From Pseudomonas jessenii (GTDB taxonomy: Bacteria; Pseudomonadota; Gammaproteobacteria; Pseudomonadales; Pseudomonadaceae): a stretch of DNA of 64,000 bases. The stretch spans positions 372,001 to 436,000 of the forward strand of contig NZ_NIWT01000002.1 of NCBI RefSeq assembly GCF_002236115.1, given 5' to 3'. Positions 1 to 7,875 of the stretch are shown here, piece after piece. Each line of letters begins with the position of its first letter. Position 1 is the first letter of the stretch. Both the position numbers and the translations under genes were made by a program. The notes under the pieces were generated by a model that was not told the origin of the DNA, made no database searches, and was given only the letters and a program-made list of their open reading frames with translations.

Positions 1-1218
1 GGCTTTGCGCCTTATGTCACCCGCAAGGTCGGCGTGCTCGGCGCCGGGATGATGGGCGCCGGTATTGCGTTTGTCAGTGCGTCGGCGGGGATCGATGTGG
101 TGCTCAAGGACATCAACCTCGCGGCGGCGCAGAAGGGCAAGGCGCATTCGGCGGCGCTGCTGGACAAGAAGGTTGCTCGCGGACAAATGAGCATCGAGCA
201 ACGCGACACCGTTCTGTCACGCATTCAAACCAGCGAAAGCGATGCCGACCTGGCCGGTTGCGACCTGATCATCGAGGCGGTGTTCGAGGATCGGGATTTG
301 AAGGCCAAAGTCTCGTTGGCGGCGCAGAAGGTCGTCGGCGCGGACGCGGTGATCGCCTCCAACACCTCGACCTTGCCGATCAGCGGCCTGGCGTGTGCCG
401 TGCCCGATCAGAGCAAGTTCATCGGCCTGCATTTTTTCAGCCCCGTGGAAAAAATGCCGCTGGTGGAAATCATCAAGGGCGCCAACACCAGCGATGAAAC
501 CCTGGCCCGCGGCTTCGATTACGTCCTGCAAATCAAGAAAACCCCGATTGTGGTCAATGACAGCCGCGGTTTCTTCACGTCGCGGGTGTTCGGCACCTTC
601 ACCAATGAAGGCATTGCCATGCTGGGTGAGGGCGTGAGCGCGGCGATGATCGAGACTGAAGCGCGCAAGGCCGGCATGCCGGTAGGACCGCTGGCGATCT
701 CTGACGAAGTTTCCCTCAGCCTGATGAACCATATCCGCCTGCAAACGGCCAAGGACCTGCAAGCAGAAGGCAAACCGCTGACAGAACACCCGGCATTTGC
801 CGTGATTGACTTGTTGCTCAATGAGTTCAAGCGTCCGGGCAAGGCTGGCGGTGGAGGTTTCTACGAGTATCCGGCGGGCGGCCAGAAACACCTGTGGTCT
901 GAATTGAAGACGCGCTTCGAGAAAGCCGACGGGCAGATTTCGCCCAAGGACGTGCGTGATCGCCTGCTGTTCGTGCAAGCCATCGAAACCGTGCGCTGTG
1001 TGGAGGAGGGGGTGTTGACCTCGACGGCGGATGCCAACATTGGCTCGATCTTCGGCATCGGTTTCGCCGCTTGGACCGGCGGTGCGCTGCAGTTCATCAA
1101 CCAGTACGGCGTGCAGGACTTTGTGGCCCGAGCCCAGTATCTGGCCACACAGTATGGCGAGCGGTTCGCGCCTCCCGCCTTGCTGCTGGAGAAGGCCGCC
1201 AAAGGGGAGGCGTTCTAA
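1..1218 (+). CDS. 3-hydroxyacyl-CoA dehydrogenase, NAD-binding type (5' end outside window)
   Basis: The reading frame is open from base 1, so the N-terminal part lies outside the window; 405 residues are visible. They begin with a Rossmann nucleotide-binding motif (VGVLGAGMMGAG, about visible residues 10-21). The HFFSPVEKMPLVEII segment typical of 3-hydroxyacyl-CoA dehydrogenases follows, its His (about visible residue 144) being the expected catalytic base. The C-terminal half matches the two helical dimerisation repeats of the family. The reaction is NAD-dependent oxidation of 3-hydroxyacyl-CoA in beta-oxidation. The missing N-terminus is probably an enoyl-CoA hydratase domain, as in FadB/FadJ-type fusions, but this cannot be seen here. 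It is 95 bp upstream of the amidotransferase gene. Confidence 0.9.
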   Translation, partial: GFAPYVTRKVGVLGAGMMGAGIAFVSASAGIDVVLKDINLAAAQKGKAHSAALLDKKVARGQMSIEQRDTVLSRIQTSESDADLAGCDLIIEAVFEDRDLKAKVSLAAQKVVGADAVIASNTSTLPISGLACAVPDQSKFIGLHFFSPVEKMPLVEIIKGANTSDETLARGFDYVLQIKKTPIVVNDSRGFFTSRVFGTFTNEGIAMLGEGVSAAMIETEARKAGMPVGPLAISDEVSLSLMNHIRLQTAKDLQAEGKPLTEHPAFAVIDLLLNEFKRPGKAGGGGFYEYPAGGQKHLWSELKTRFEKADGQISPKDVRDRLLFVQAIETVRCVEEGVLTSTADANIGSIFGIGFAAWTGGALQFINQYGVQDFVARAQYLATQYGERFAPPALLLEKAAKGEAF

Positions 1219-1313
1219 GGGGGAGATGATGCATTTCGGGGCTTGCCTTGTCACAGCGTTTCAAGGCAGGCTCTGGGGTGTGCATTATTCCCATCACGTG
1301 TCAGGTATTTTTT

Positions 1314-2036
1314 ATGTCGTTACGCATCTGCATTCTGGAAACCGACCACCTGCGTCCGGAATTGGTTGACCAATATCAGGGCTACGGGCAGATGTTCAAA
1401 CACCTGTTTTCGCAGCAGCCAATTGCCGCCGAGTTCACGGTCTACAACGTGGTGCAGGGTGAGTACCCAAGCGACGACCTGACGTTCGACGCCTACCTGG
1501 TGACGGGCAGCAAGGCCGACTCTTTCGGCACCGACCCGTGGATCGAAACCCTCAAGAAATATCTGCTGACCCGCTACGAGCGCGGGGACAAGTTGCTGGG
1601 CGTCTGCTTCGGTCATCAGTTGCTGGCGTTGCTGCTCGGTGGCAAGAGCGAGCGTGCGACCCAGGGCTGGGGCGTCGGCACCCACAACTACAAATTGGCC
1701 GCCAAGGCGCCGTGGATGAACCCGGTGCGCGAAGAATTGACGCTACTGATCAGCCACCAGGACCAGGTCACGTCGCTGCCGGAGAACGCCACGGTTATCG
1801 CTTCCAGCGACTTCTGCCCGTTTGCCGCCTACCATATCAACGATCAGGTGCTGTGCTTCCAGGGGCATCCGGAGTTCATCCACGATTACTCCCGTGCCCT
1901 GCTGGAAATTCGCCAGCAGGCACTGGGCGAGCAGGTCTACTCCAAAGGGATCGCGAGCCTGGAACAGGAACACCACGGCACCACGGTTGCCGAGTGGATG
2001 ATGCGGTTTGTCGCGCACAAGCCAACAGCTGTTTAA
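1314..2036 (+). CDS. class I glutamine amidotransferase family protein
   Basis: A 240-residue single-domain GATase1 protein. The nucleophile elbow is GVCFGHQ (Cys98), and the His and Glu of the triad are in GHPE (His185, Glu187). The protein has no synthetase domain, so it resembles the stand-alone amidotransferases annotated as GMP-synthase-like or gamma-glutamyl-hydrolase-like; the true substrate is unknown. I chose the ATG at 1314 over an in-frame upstream start because it begins the conserved MSLRICILETD sequence and has an AGGT-type ribosome binding site. A REPIN follows directly after the stop. Confidence 0.85.
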   Translation: MSLRICILETDHLRPELVDQYQGYGQMFKHLFSQQPIAAEFTVYNVVQGEYPSDDLTFDAYLVTGSKADSFGTDPWIETLKKYLLTRYERGDKLLGVCFGHQLLALLLGGKSERATQGWGVGTHNYKLAAKAPWMNPVREELTLLISHQDQVTSLPENATVIASSDFCPFAAYHINDQVLCFQGHPEFIHDYSRALLEIRQQALGEQVYSKGIASLEQEHHGTTVAEWMMRFVAHKPTAV

Positions 2037-2040
2037 AACC

Positions 2041-2141
2041 TGTAGGAGCTAGCCCTGCTCGCGATGGTCGTGAACGATAACGCGCCAAACCTGACAGCCC
2101 ACGGTGCTCTCAGGTTTTTCGCGAGCAGGCTCGCTCCTACA
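2041..2141. repeat. REPIN (inverted REP doublet)
   Basis: Two REP sequences in inverted orientation (tgtaggagc...gctcctaca) flank a short spacer. The doublet overlaps the last bases of the convergent corA gene: the corA TAG stop lies inside the right arm. Confidence 0.9.
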
Positions 2142-3108
2142 GCCACCCCGATTTCTTGAAGCTCGCCCACAACCCCAGACAACCCACCGTAATAAACCCC
2201 AGCACCCCGAAATACCCGTAGTGCCAGCCCAACTCCGGCATGTTCTGGAAGTTCATTCCGTAGATCCCCGCCACCGCCGTCGGGAAGGCCAGAATCGCCG
2301 CCCAAGCCGCAAACTTGCGTTGCACCACGCTTTGGCGAGAGGCCTCCAACAGCACCCCGACCTCAATCGTCTGGCTGGCAATATCCGCCAGCGTCGTCAG
2401 GTCTTCCATCTGTCGAGTGACGTGGATCTGCACATCGCGAAAGTACGGGCGCATGTTCTTGTCGATGAACGGGAAGCTCAGTCTCTGCAATTCCTCCCCG
2501 ATCTCAATCATCGGTGCCACATAACGACGCAAGCGCAAAACATCACGACGCAGGCCATGTAGCTTCTGGATGTCGTAGTCATTCAGCGAGCCGCACAACA
2601 CGTTGCGCTCCAGCTCATCGATTTCCCCGTGAATGGCTTCGCCCATCGGCTGGTAGTTTTCGATCACGAAATCGAGGATGGCATAGAGTACGAAATCTTC
2701 CCCGTGCTCAAGCAATAGCGGACGCGCCTCACAGCGCTGTCGGACATGGGCGTAGGACGCGGAGTGACCGTTGCGCGCAGTAATGATGTAGCCATTGCCG
2801 GCAAAGATATGCGTCTCGATGAACTCGAGTTTGCCCTCATGGCGGATGGGCGAATACGTCACGATGAACAGCGCATCGCCGAAGGTTTCCAGCTTCGGTC
2901 GGCTGTGCTTTTCCAGGGCGTCTTCGATGGCCAGTTCGTGCAGGTTGAACTGGCGTTGCAGGTTGTAGAGCTCCTCGGCGTTCGGCTCTTCGAGGCCGAT
3001 CCAGACAAAGTGCCCGGGCTTTGCAGCCCAGGCTGCGCCTTCGTCAAGGCTGATATCAGTGACTCTCTTACCGGCGCTATAAACCGCAGCAGCAACAACT
3101 CTACCCAT
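2137..3108 (-). CDS. CorA-family magnesium/cobalt transporter
   Basis: A 323-residue protein with a long soluble N-terminal domain and two C-terminal membrane helices (about residues 262-283 and 295-315). Between the helices is the GMN signature (YGMNFQNMPE, Gly284-Asn286), which forms the CorA selectivity filter. The family makes pentameric inner-membrane channels for Mg2+, Co2+ or Ni2+. The short extension SFKKSGWL ends the protein, and its stop codon is supplied by the neighbouring REPIN. The gene is monocistronic and convergent with the amidotransferase gene. A second CorA-superfamily protein (CmaX) is encoded near 38.7 kb, with a different signature. Confidence 0.92.
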   Translation of the reverse strand: MGRVVAAAVYSAGKRVTDISLDEGAAWAAKPGHFVWIGLEEPNAEELYNLQRQFNLHELAIEDALEKHSRPKLETFGDALFIVTYSPIRHEGKLEFIETHIFAGNGYIITARNGHSASYAHVRQRCEARPLLLEHGEDFVLYAILDFVIENYQPMGEAIHGEIDELERNVLCGSLNDYDIQKLHGLRRDVLRLRRYVAPMIEIGEELQRLSFPFIDKNMRPYFRDVQIHVTRQMEDLTTLADIASQTIEVGVLLEASRQSVVQRKFAAWAAILAFPTAVAGIYGMNFQNMPELGWHYGYFGVLGFITVGCLGLWASFKKSGWL

Positions 3109-3235
3109 GATGGTGGTTCACTTCTTTTGGCAGCTTTCAATTGGCAACGAATGCATTGGCAGTGTGGCTCAGCTTAGCCTTGCAGTGTTTGAGAGTCAGT
3201 TAAATCTGCCGAGTTCTGGGCAAAGACGCACAGGC

Positions 3236-3263
3236 AAAAGAAAACCCGCACCAGGCGGGTTTC
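3236..3263 (-). terminator. intrinsic terminator of the acyltransferase gene
   Basis: The stem AAACCCGC / GCGGGTTT has a 5-nt loop and, read on the minus strand, is followed by a T-rich run. It starts just after the plsC-like stop codon. Confidence 0.8.
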
Positions 3264-3267
3264 TTTT

Positions 3268-3990
3268 TCAGGCGGCTTGCAGTTGCCGGTCCATCGATTC
3301 GATGCATTCACGCATCTGCTCGCGGCACTGGGCGATCAGCAGGGGCATGTCGTCCAGGCTCAATCCAGCGGTGGGAATCGCCGGCAACGAGCGAATCAGG
3401 ATTTTCCCGCTGCGCCAGCGGTTCAACCGCATGTGTTTGACGTAACTGCTGACGCACACCGGGACAATCGGCACCCCGGCGGCAATGGCCATCTGAAAGG
3501 CGCCTTTCTTGAAGGGCAGCAAGTCCTCACCCAGGTTGCGCGTGCCTTCCGGAAAAACCCAGATCGAGGTGTCTTTGTTTTGCAGGGTGTGGGTGGTGGT
3601 CAACATCGACTTGCGTGCCTTTTGTGCATTGCCACGGTCGATCAGCACATTGCCGGCCAGCCAGAACAACTGCCCGAACAGCGGCACCCACTTCAGGCTC
3701 TTTTTGCCGATGCACACGGTACGACGGGGCACCACGTTGCCAAACACAAACAGGTCATAGTTGGACTGGTGATTGGCGATGATCACGCAGCTGTCGGGTT
3801 TATCCATCAACGGCCCGACTTCGGCCTTCACTCGCAAACGCAAAATGCACATGGCCGGCCATGCGTACAGGCGTGCGCACAGGCGGCTGTTGTCCGGATT
3901 GAACGGCCGGCACAGGCCGAGCATCACCCCCAGCACACCCGCCACGATAAAGTGCAGGCCCATCAATGACATACGGCACAAAAACAGCAT
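3268..3990 (-). CDS. plsC: 1-acyl-sn-glycerol-3-phosphate acyltransferase (PlsC family)
   Basis: A 240-residue membrane-associated acyltransferase. It has the NHQSNYD catalytic motif (HX4D, His74-Asp79) and the FPEGTR substrate-binding motif (146-151), plus a hydrophobic N-terminal segment (about 8-27) that would anchor it in the inner membrane. The family transfers an acyl group to the sn-2 position of lysophosphatidic acid in phospholipid synthesis. Pseudomonads carry several paralogues, so plsC is a family-level symbol and the exact acceptor is not certain. The gene has its own terminator and runs towards corA. Translation could also begin at a second methionine six codons downstream (MSLMGLHF). 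Confidence 0.85.
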   Translation of the reverse strand: MLFLCRMSLMGLHFIVAGVLGVMLGLCRPFNPDNSRLCARLYAWPAMCILRLRVKAEVGPLMDKPDSCVIIANHQSNYDLFVFGNVVPRRTVCIGKKSLKWVPLFGQLFWLAGNVLIDRGNAQKARKSMLTTTHTLQNKDTSIWVFPEGTRNLGEDLLPFKKGAFQMAIAAGVPIVPVCVSSYVKHMRLNRWRSGKILIRSLPAIPTAGLSLDDMPLLIAQCREQMRECIESMDRQLQAA

Positions 3991-4155
3991 TTACAGGCCC
4001 CACCGGGACAAAAGGTGGCGCAGTGTACGGATGTGCACTGTTTTCGGCAATTGCTCCCAGGGAAGTGGGAGATGGTCGATGTTTGAGCTGATGTTTCCGA
4101 CTGTTTGGTCAGATGCAGCCTAGAGCGGTCACAGACGTTTAACGCAGACATGTAT

Positions 4156-4187
4156 GAAAAAGCCCGACACGACGGTCGGGCTTTTCG
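4156..4187 (-). terminator. intrinsic terminator of the crotonase gene
   Basis: The stem AAAGCCCGAC / GTCGGGCTTT is flanked by A-rich and T-rich runs on both sides, so it may act in both directions. It lies 18 bases beyond the stop of the enoyl-CoA hydratase-like gene. Confidence 0.85.
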
Positions 4188-4204
4188 TGGCAGCAGATCC
4201 GGGC

Positions 4205-4894
4205 TTAGCCCAAATGCTCCTGATCCTGGATGATCGCGTTGTCCAGGGCCTCCAGCAGCGCTTTGCGCACTTTCAATTTGGTGTTCTTGTGCGCGGTCAT
4301 GTTGATCTTCTTCAACTGACGAGCCGCCGCCAGTGCCGCGCCTTGCAGTTCTTCAGGCGAGACCACGACATCGAGGAAGCCGGCCGCCACGGCGCCTTGT
4401 GGATTGAACATCTCGCCGTTGACCACCGAACGCTGCAACGCCACTTTGTTCAGGCGGTCACGGGCAATCTCGATGCCCGCGTGGTGCATGGTCATGCCGA
4501 TCTGCACTTCGTTCAGGCCAATGCTGAACGCACCTTCAACGCCGATGCGATAGTCAGCCGACAACAGCAGGAACGCGCCCTTGGCCACCGCGTGCCCCGG
4601 GCACGCCACGATCACCGGGAAGGGGTGCGACAGCAGGCGGCGGGCCAGGGTCGAGCCGGCGGTCACCAGCGCCACGGCTTCTCTAGGACCGGCCGTCATC
4701 ACCTTCAGGTCATAACCGCCAGAGAGAATGCCCGGCTGGCCGGTAATGATCACCACCGCACGATCAGCCACTGCCCGATCCAGCGCAGCGTTGAACTCGG
4801 CAATCACATCCGGGGAGATGGCATTGACCTTGCCATTGCTCAGGGTCAGGGTCGCGATACCGTCTTCGAGATGGTAGGAAATCAACTCACTCAT
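4205..4894 (-). CDS. crotonase / enoyl-CoA hydratase family protein
   Basis: A 229-residue protein, shorter than a typical enoyl-CoA hydratase (about 260). The crotonase fold is recognisable: SGGYDLKVM and HAVAKGAFLLLSADYRIG correspond to the two oxyanion-hole segments that stabilise a CoA-thioester enolate. The segment SIGLNEVQIGMTM carries a Glu where hydratases often have one catalytic Glu. The second catalytic Glu is not obvious, so the protein could be a hydratase, isomerase or hydrolase. The start ATG follows an AAGGAAT-type ribosome binding site. The gene is monocistronic with its own terminator and is not linked to other beta-oxidation genes. Confidence 0.85.
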   Translation of the reverse strand: MSELISYHLEDGIATLTLSNGKVNAISPDVIAEFNAALDRAVADRAVVIITGQPGILSGGYDLKVMTAGPREAVALVTAGSTLARRLLSHPFPVIVACPGHAVAKGAFLLLSADYRIGVEGAFSIGLNEVQIGMTMHHAGIEIARDRLNKVALQRSVVNGEMFNPQGAVAAGFLDVVVSPEELQGAALAAARQLKKINMTAHKNTKLKVRKALLEALDNAIIQDQEHLG

Positions 4895-5135
4895 GACGCT
4901 ATTCCTTTCAATAAAGTTGGGCTGACGTTACCCACCGCCGCAAGCCAGGTAAAGCGCCGTGACTGACCCGCCAGTCACCCTTTGCCCGCCTGTCAGGCGT
5001 AGCCCGCCGCGCCTGCTGCGCATTCCCCTCTATATAGAAGAGGGCTCGAAGCCGGAGATTGGCCGTTTTGCCATGGCCGGGAACGACCGGAAACGCTGAA
5101 TCGCGTTAACCGCATGAAAATTCTGAAAAAAATGT

Positions 5136-5164
5136 TTGCCATCGGAAAAGCTTTCGACTACATT
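5136..5164 (+). promoter_or_regulatory. sigma70 promoter of tRNA-Ser
   Basis: TTGCCA and TACATT are separated by 17 bp and followed by a GC-rich discriminator, as in stringently controlled stable-RNA promoters. The tRNA begins about 32 bp after the expected start. I see nothing else in the 308-bp gap between the crotonase gene and the tRNA. Confidence 0.65.
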
Positions 5165-5202
5165 AGCGCGCCTCGACAGACAGAACATGTTTGAAGAGAT
5201 AC

Positions 5203-5292
5203 GGTGAAGTGTCCGAGTGGCTTAAGGAGCACGCCTGGAAAGTGTGTATACAGGAAACTGTATCGAGAGTTCGAATCTCTCCTTCACCGCCA
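5203..5292 (+). tRNA. tRNA-Ser (GGA)
   Basis: A 90-nt serine tRNA with the long variable arm of class II tRNAs. The acceptor stem GGTGAAG / CTTCACC, discriminator G and encoded CCA (5290-5292) are all visible. The anticodon loop CTGGAAA gives anticodon GGA at 5237-5239, which reads UCC and UCU. The T arm (GAGAGTTCGAATCTCTC) is intact. Accessory DNA begins directly downstream, which is common at tRNA 3' ends, but I could not find a direct repeat of the tRNA end or an integrase in the window. Confidence 0.97.
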
Positions 5293-5303
5293 CATTCTGA
5301 AAA

Positions 5304-5350
5304 CACAAACCCCTGATTTTCCTAGAGAAAGTCGGGGGTTTGTGGTTTTT
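5304..5350 (+). terminator. intrinsic terminator after tRNA-Ser
   Basis: The 5' arm CACAAACCCC and 3' arm GGGGTTTGTG (about 13 paired positions with flanking bases) are followed by GGTTTTTGG. It begins 12 bases after the tRNA. Confidence 0.75.
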
Positions 5351-5582
5351 GGCGTCTGAAAAAGGGCGATATGGGAATGTTGCCGGATCATATTCCCGTT
5401 CGTATGCCCCATCTACTCCGCAATCCGGCCCCAAATACATCATCCTGCCGATAACCAAGCGAAAACGAAGCAAACGTAACGTCCTTCGCAACTCGCGGAG
5501 CTCTCCTACAGCCAGAGCGAGGGTGCCTCGATATGCTGCTTCCCATGCAAAACACAGTTTTTGAATAGGGTTTTTCGCAAGA

Positions 5583-6236
5583 ATGAGCATTGAAATAAAG
5601 AACATGATCAAGGCTGCCGTGTTGATTTTTGCGGTGTGGCTTGCGCAGTTTCTTGAGCATGAGACTCTGACCGCTTTAATTTTTACGGCTGTACTTTCAT
5701 GTGGTGCGTATTTTGCTTTTCGCAACCGAAAGAACATCAGTGCTTTTGCAAAGAAATGGCCAAGCTCCCTAGCCTACACAGCAATCGTTTTTTACATTTG
5801 TAAAATCGTAGCGGAGAAAACCATCAACGCTACCACTGGAATTGAAGTCGAAAATATCAGGTACGCCTCGACAATCGGTGGTTTCATTTTATCTGTACCC
5901 GTTTCACTGCTTTTGATCAGCATGTGCATGCTCGTCTGTTGGCAGGTGAAAGAGTTGTTTGGTGTGCGGATTGGCGCGTCTGTCGAAGAACATGTTCCAG
6001 GGCTGAAGATCTTCTTCATCGGGACCCTGATGGGAGCCGGCATGCTCGCTTCATCACAAGTTGATCCTTTAATTCGGTATGCGGTTCTCGCTGACGCGTC
6101 CAAGGTCACGACCTGCGGACCAGTGGAAAATGACGTTGTCTACATCCGAAAAAATCCGGATACCTGTTCCAGGATCCACGTGAATCTTTTTAAGGGCATC
6201 TATGACTTCAGCGATGTACCTGCGAAATCCAACTGA
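5583..6236 (+). CDS. hypothetical multi-pass membrane protein
   Basis: I do not recognise this 217-residue protein. It has two closely spaced hydrophobic segments at the N-terminus (about residues 8-25 and 29-46), another near 60-76, a long one near 98-120 and one near 146-162. This suggests four or five membrane spans. A short C-terminal tail contains two cysteines (TTCGP, DTCSR) that could form a disulfide if periplasmic. The DNA is visibly more AT-rich than its neighbours, and the gene lies between a tRNA and a truncated hydrolase gene. Both facts suggest horizontal acquisition. The start ATG at 5583 has only a weak upstream ribosome binding site. Confidence 0.6.
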   Translation: MSIEIKNMIKAAVLIFAVWLAQFLEHETLTALIFTAVLSCGAYFAFRNRKNISAFAKKWPSSLAYTAIVFYICKIVAEKTINATTGIEVENIRYASTIGGFILSVPVSLLLISMCMLVCWQVKELFGVRIGASVEEHVPGLKIFFIGTLMGAGMLASSQVDPLIRYAVLADASKVTTCGPVENDVVYIRKNPDTCSRIHVNLFKGIYDFSDVPAKSN

Positions 6237-6243
6237 AAGTTAA

Positions 6244-6429
6244 ATGGCAGGCGGGGCATTCATGGCGCGTGGGGTCCATGGGCAGCGCATTTATGTCGAC
6301 CCGAAGGCCGAGATGGTCATCGTCCGCTACGCATCCCATCCGGTGGCCAGCAACTCGGCCAATGATCCCGTTACTTTGCCAGCGTTTGACGCGTTGGCTG
6401 ACTATCTGAACAGGAAGGAACACCCATGA
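6244..6429 (+). pseudogene. 3' remnant of a serine hydrolase (beta-lactamase / NylB-like) gene
   Basis: A 61-codon open frame matches only the extreme C-terminus of class C beta-lactamase-related hydrolases such as 6-aminohexanoate-dimer hydrolase. The segment GGAFMARGVHGQRIYVDP holds the GxHGQ motif that corresponds to the third catalytic motif. The following MVIVRYASHPVA...LPAFDALADYL is the usual ending. The Ser-x-x-Lys and Tyr motifs, which should lie about 250 residues upstream, are absent: an in-frame TAA directly precedes the first ATG, and the AT-rich membrane-protein gene ends 7 bp before it. The 5' part was therefore probably lost when the foreign segment arrived. The remnant overlaps the start of the YbjQ gene by 4 bp. 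Confidence 0.7.
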
Positions 6430-6746
6430 TCATCACCACGACCCAGTCCATCGAAGGCCGGCAAATTACCGCCTACCTGGACATCGTCAGCGCCGAGTCG
6501 GTGCAAGGGATCAACGTTGTCCGCGACGTGTTTGCCGGGATGCGCGACTTTTTCGGCGGGCGTTCCCAGACACTGGAGCGAGCGTTGAAGGAAGCACGCA
6601 TTCAGGCCACCGATGAGATCAAGGAGCGGGCGCTGGCGCTTCAGGCGGACGCGGTGGTCGGGCTTGATTATGAGATCAGCATGCCGGCCGGAAAGGGAGG
6701 GATGGTCGTGGTGTTTGTGACCGGGACTGCGGTCAAGTTGAGGTAA
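6426..6746 (+). CDS. YbjQ family protein (UPF0145)
   Basis: A 106-residue cytoplasmic protein of the YbjQ/UPF0145 family. It has the conserved start MIITTTQSIEGRQI, the central NVVRDVFAGMRDFFGG and the ARIQATDEIKERALALQADAVVGLDYEI region. Related structures form pentamers and the family is sometimes called putative heavy-metal-binding, but its function is not established. The start overlaps the hydrolase remnant by 4 bp (ATGA-type). This suggests that the ancestral hydrolase and ybjQ genes were translationally coupled before the hydrolase was truncated. Confidence 0.88.
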   Translation: MIITTTQSIEGRQITAYLDIVSAESVQGINVVRDVFAGMRDFFGGRSQTLERALKEARIQATDEIKERALALQADAVVGLDYEISMPAGKGGMVVVFVTGTAVKLR

Positions 6747-6892
6747 AAGGTGAGAAGCCATTCGTCGGTCACGGGGAAATCCGAACGGCAGGTCCGTTGG
6801 TGACCGGCTAGTCTCAAAAACCTTGGCGATCGATATTCTTTCAGGCAAAGGGCTTGCCGATGTCGATCGCGCTTTTTGAAAGGGGTGGAGAG

Positions 6893-7081
6893 ATGGCTGA
6901 TCCGTATATCGAGGACGATGGCGCAGAGTTTCCGATCAACAACTCCGTGCGGTGTGGTCAGACCCAATATGTGGCCAGTTTCGGCGAGGACCAGACTGAG
7001 GTCGACAAGATCAAGACCAGGGCGTGCCGGGTACTGAAGGGCAAATTTTTACCCAAGGTGACAGCGCCGGTCAGGAAGTAA
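6893..7081 (+). CDS. hypothetical small protein (62 aa)
   Basis: Unrecognised. The predicted protein starts MADPYIEDDGAEFP, contains two cysteines (RCGQ, RACR) and ends in a basic tail. I chose the ATG at 6893 rather than the in-frame ATG at 6854 because a strong purine-rich ribosome binding site (AGGGGTGGAGAG) immediately precedes it. A clear intrinsic terminator 16 bp after the stop supports it being a real transcription unit. Confidence 0.55.
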   Translation: MADPYIEDDGAEFPINNSVRCGQTQYVASFGEDQTEVDKIKTRACRVLKGKFLPKVTAPVRK

Positions 7082-7096
7082 TCGAACGTCAGGCAG

Positions 7097-7120
7097 ACCC
7101 CGTCATAGAGCGGGGTTTTT
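7097..7120 (+). terminator. intrinsic terminator
   Basis: The stem ACCCCG / CGGGGT is followed by a T run and closes the small hypothetical gene. Confidence 0.8.
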
Positions 7121-7226
7121 CATGCCTGAAAAATTTTATGACAATTTTTTTGAAGGGGCAGATCTTTCACAAACTTTTCACAACACCCTCCGTAATCTCG
7201 ACTCATCCGTTAGAAAGCAACACCTG

Positions 7227-7253
7227 GCCCGTTTCCCCAGCGGGCTTTTTTTT
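7227..7253 (+). terminator. orphan intrinsic terminator
   Basis: The stem GCCCG / CGGGC is followed by eight Ts. No open reading frame precedes it after the terminator at 7120, so it may end a short non-coding transcript from about 7125. Confidence 0.6.
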
Positions 7254-7283
7254 GTCCGCGATAAAACCTTTTCGGTAAACGCT

Positions 7284-7313
7284 GTCCAACCCTCGCCAAT
7301 CGCGAAGTTGGAC
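7284..7313 (+). repeat. inverted repeat in the leader of the glycine-zipper gene
   Basis: GTCCAAC and GTTGGAC, with an inner TCGC / GCGA pair, form a stable hairpin about 80 bp before the ATG at 7393. It has no T run, so it is more likely a structured leader or an operator than a terminator. The rest of the 272-bp gap holds only the orphan terminator. Confidence 0.4.
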
Positions 7314-7392
7314 CGGTGTGCTGGACTTTATCCGCGCAAAAGCATTCAATCTCGCCCCCTTTTGTGTACCCCCTATTTTTGAGGTTTTTGTC

Positions 7393-7761
7393 ATGCGTTT
7401 AACACTGCCCGCTCTGGTTCTGGGGCTTCTGGTTGCTCAAGGTGCAATGGCTGGTGACGGCACTGCCGCGCTGGGCGGTGGCTTGGGCGGCGCATTGGGT
7501 AACGTCGTCGGCCAGAAGATGGGCGGCAGCACTGGCGCCGCGATTGGCGCGGGCGTCGCTGGCGCGGCAGGCAGCGCAGTTGCCGCCAAAAAAGGTCATC
7601 GCACCAGCGCTGCTATCGGTGGCGGTGTCGGCGCGGCCGGTGGTTCTGTGATCGGCAATAGCCTCGGCGGCAAGTCCGGTGCCACCATCGGTGCGGGCCT
7701 GGGCGGTGCATTGGGCGGCGGCGTGGGCAGCAACCTGGCCAATGGTCACAAGCGTCACTGA
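7393..7761 (+). CDS. exported glycine-zipper protein, copy 1
   Basis: A 122-residue protein. The hydrophobic signal peptide (residues 1-20) ends in AMA before GDG. The mature part is almost entirely Gly/Ala-rich repeats of the glycine-zipper type (GGGLGGALGNVVGQ, GAAIGAGVAGAAGS, GAAGGSVIGNSLGG). Such repeats can form tightly packed membrane helices or amyloid-like assemblies at the envelope; the precise role is unknown. I chose the ATG at 7393 because it starts a good signal peptide. A paralogue follows 115 bp downstream with the same repeat order, pointing to a tandem duplication. Confidence 0.8.
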   Translation: MRLTLPALVLGLLVAQGAMAGDGTAALGGGLGGALGNVVGQKMGGSTGAAIGAGVAGAAGSAVAAKKGHRTSAAIGGGVGAAGGSVIGNSLGGKSGATIGAGLGGALGGGVGSNLANGHKRH

Positions 7762-7782
7762 TCCTGATCCAGATTTGAAAAG

Positions 7783-7807
7783 AGCCCGGCTTGATGCCGG
7801 GCTTTTT
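7783..7807 (+). terminator. intrinsic terminator
   Basis: AGCCCGGC / GCCGGGCT with a 5-nt loop and a T run. It lies between the two glycine-zipper genes. Confidence 0.85.
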
Positions 7808-7875
7808 CATTTATGAACGTTTCACGCCGCAGCAGCTCAAATCTTCCATACCCTGGGAAGAATGTGAGGCGTGCC

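Noticed and set aside
5222..5737. A 171-codon minus-strand ORF overlapping tRNA-Ser and the membrane-protein start
   Set aside because: Its end is simply the reverse complement of the tRNA ([21 protein letters not shown]), a well-known artefact, and the rest overlaps the more convincing plus-strand gene.
5203..6430. Integrative genomic island with att sites at tRNA-Ser
   Set aside because: No integrase gene and no direct repeat of the tRNA 3' end could be found in the window, so only a local insertion or replacement is claimed.
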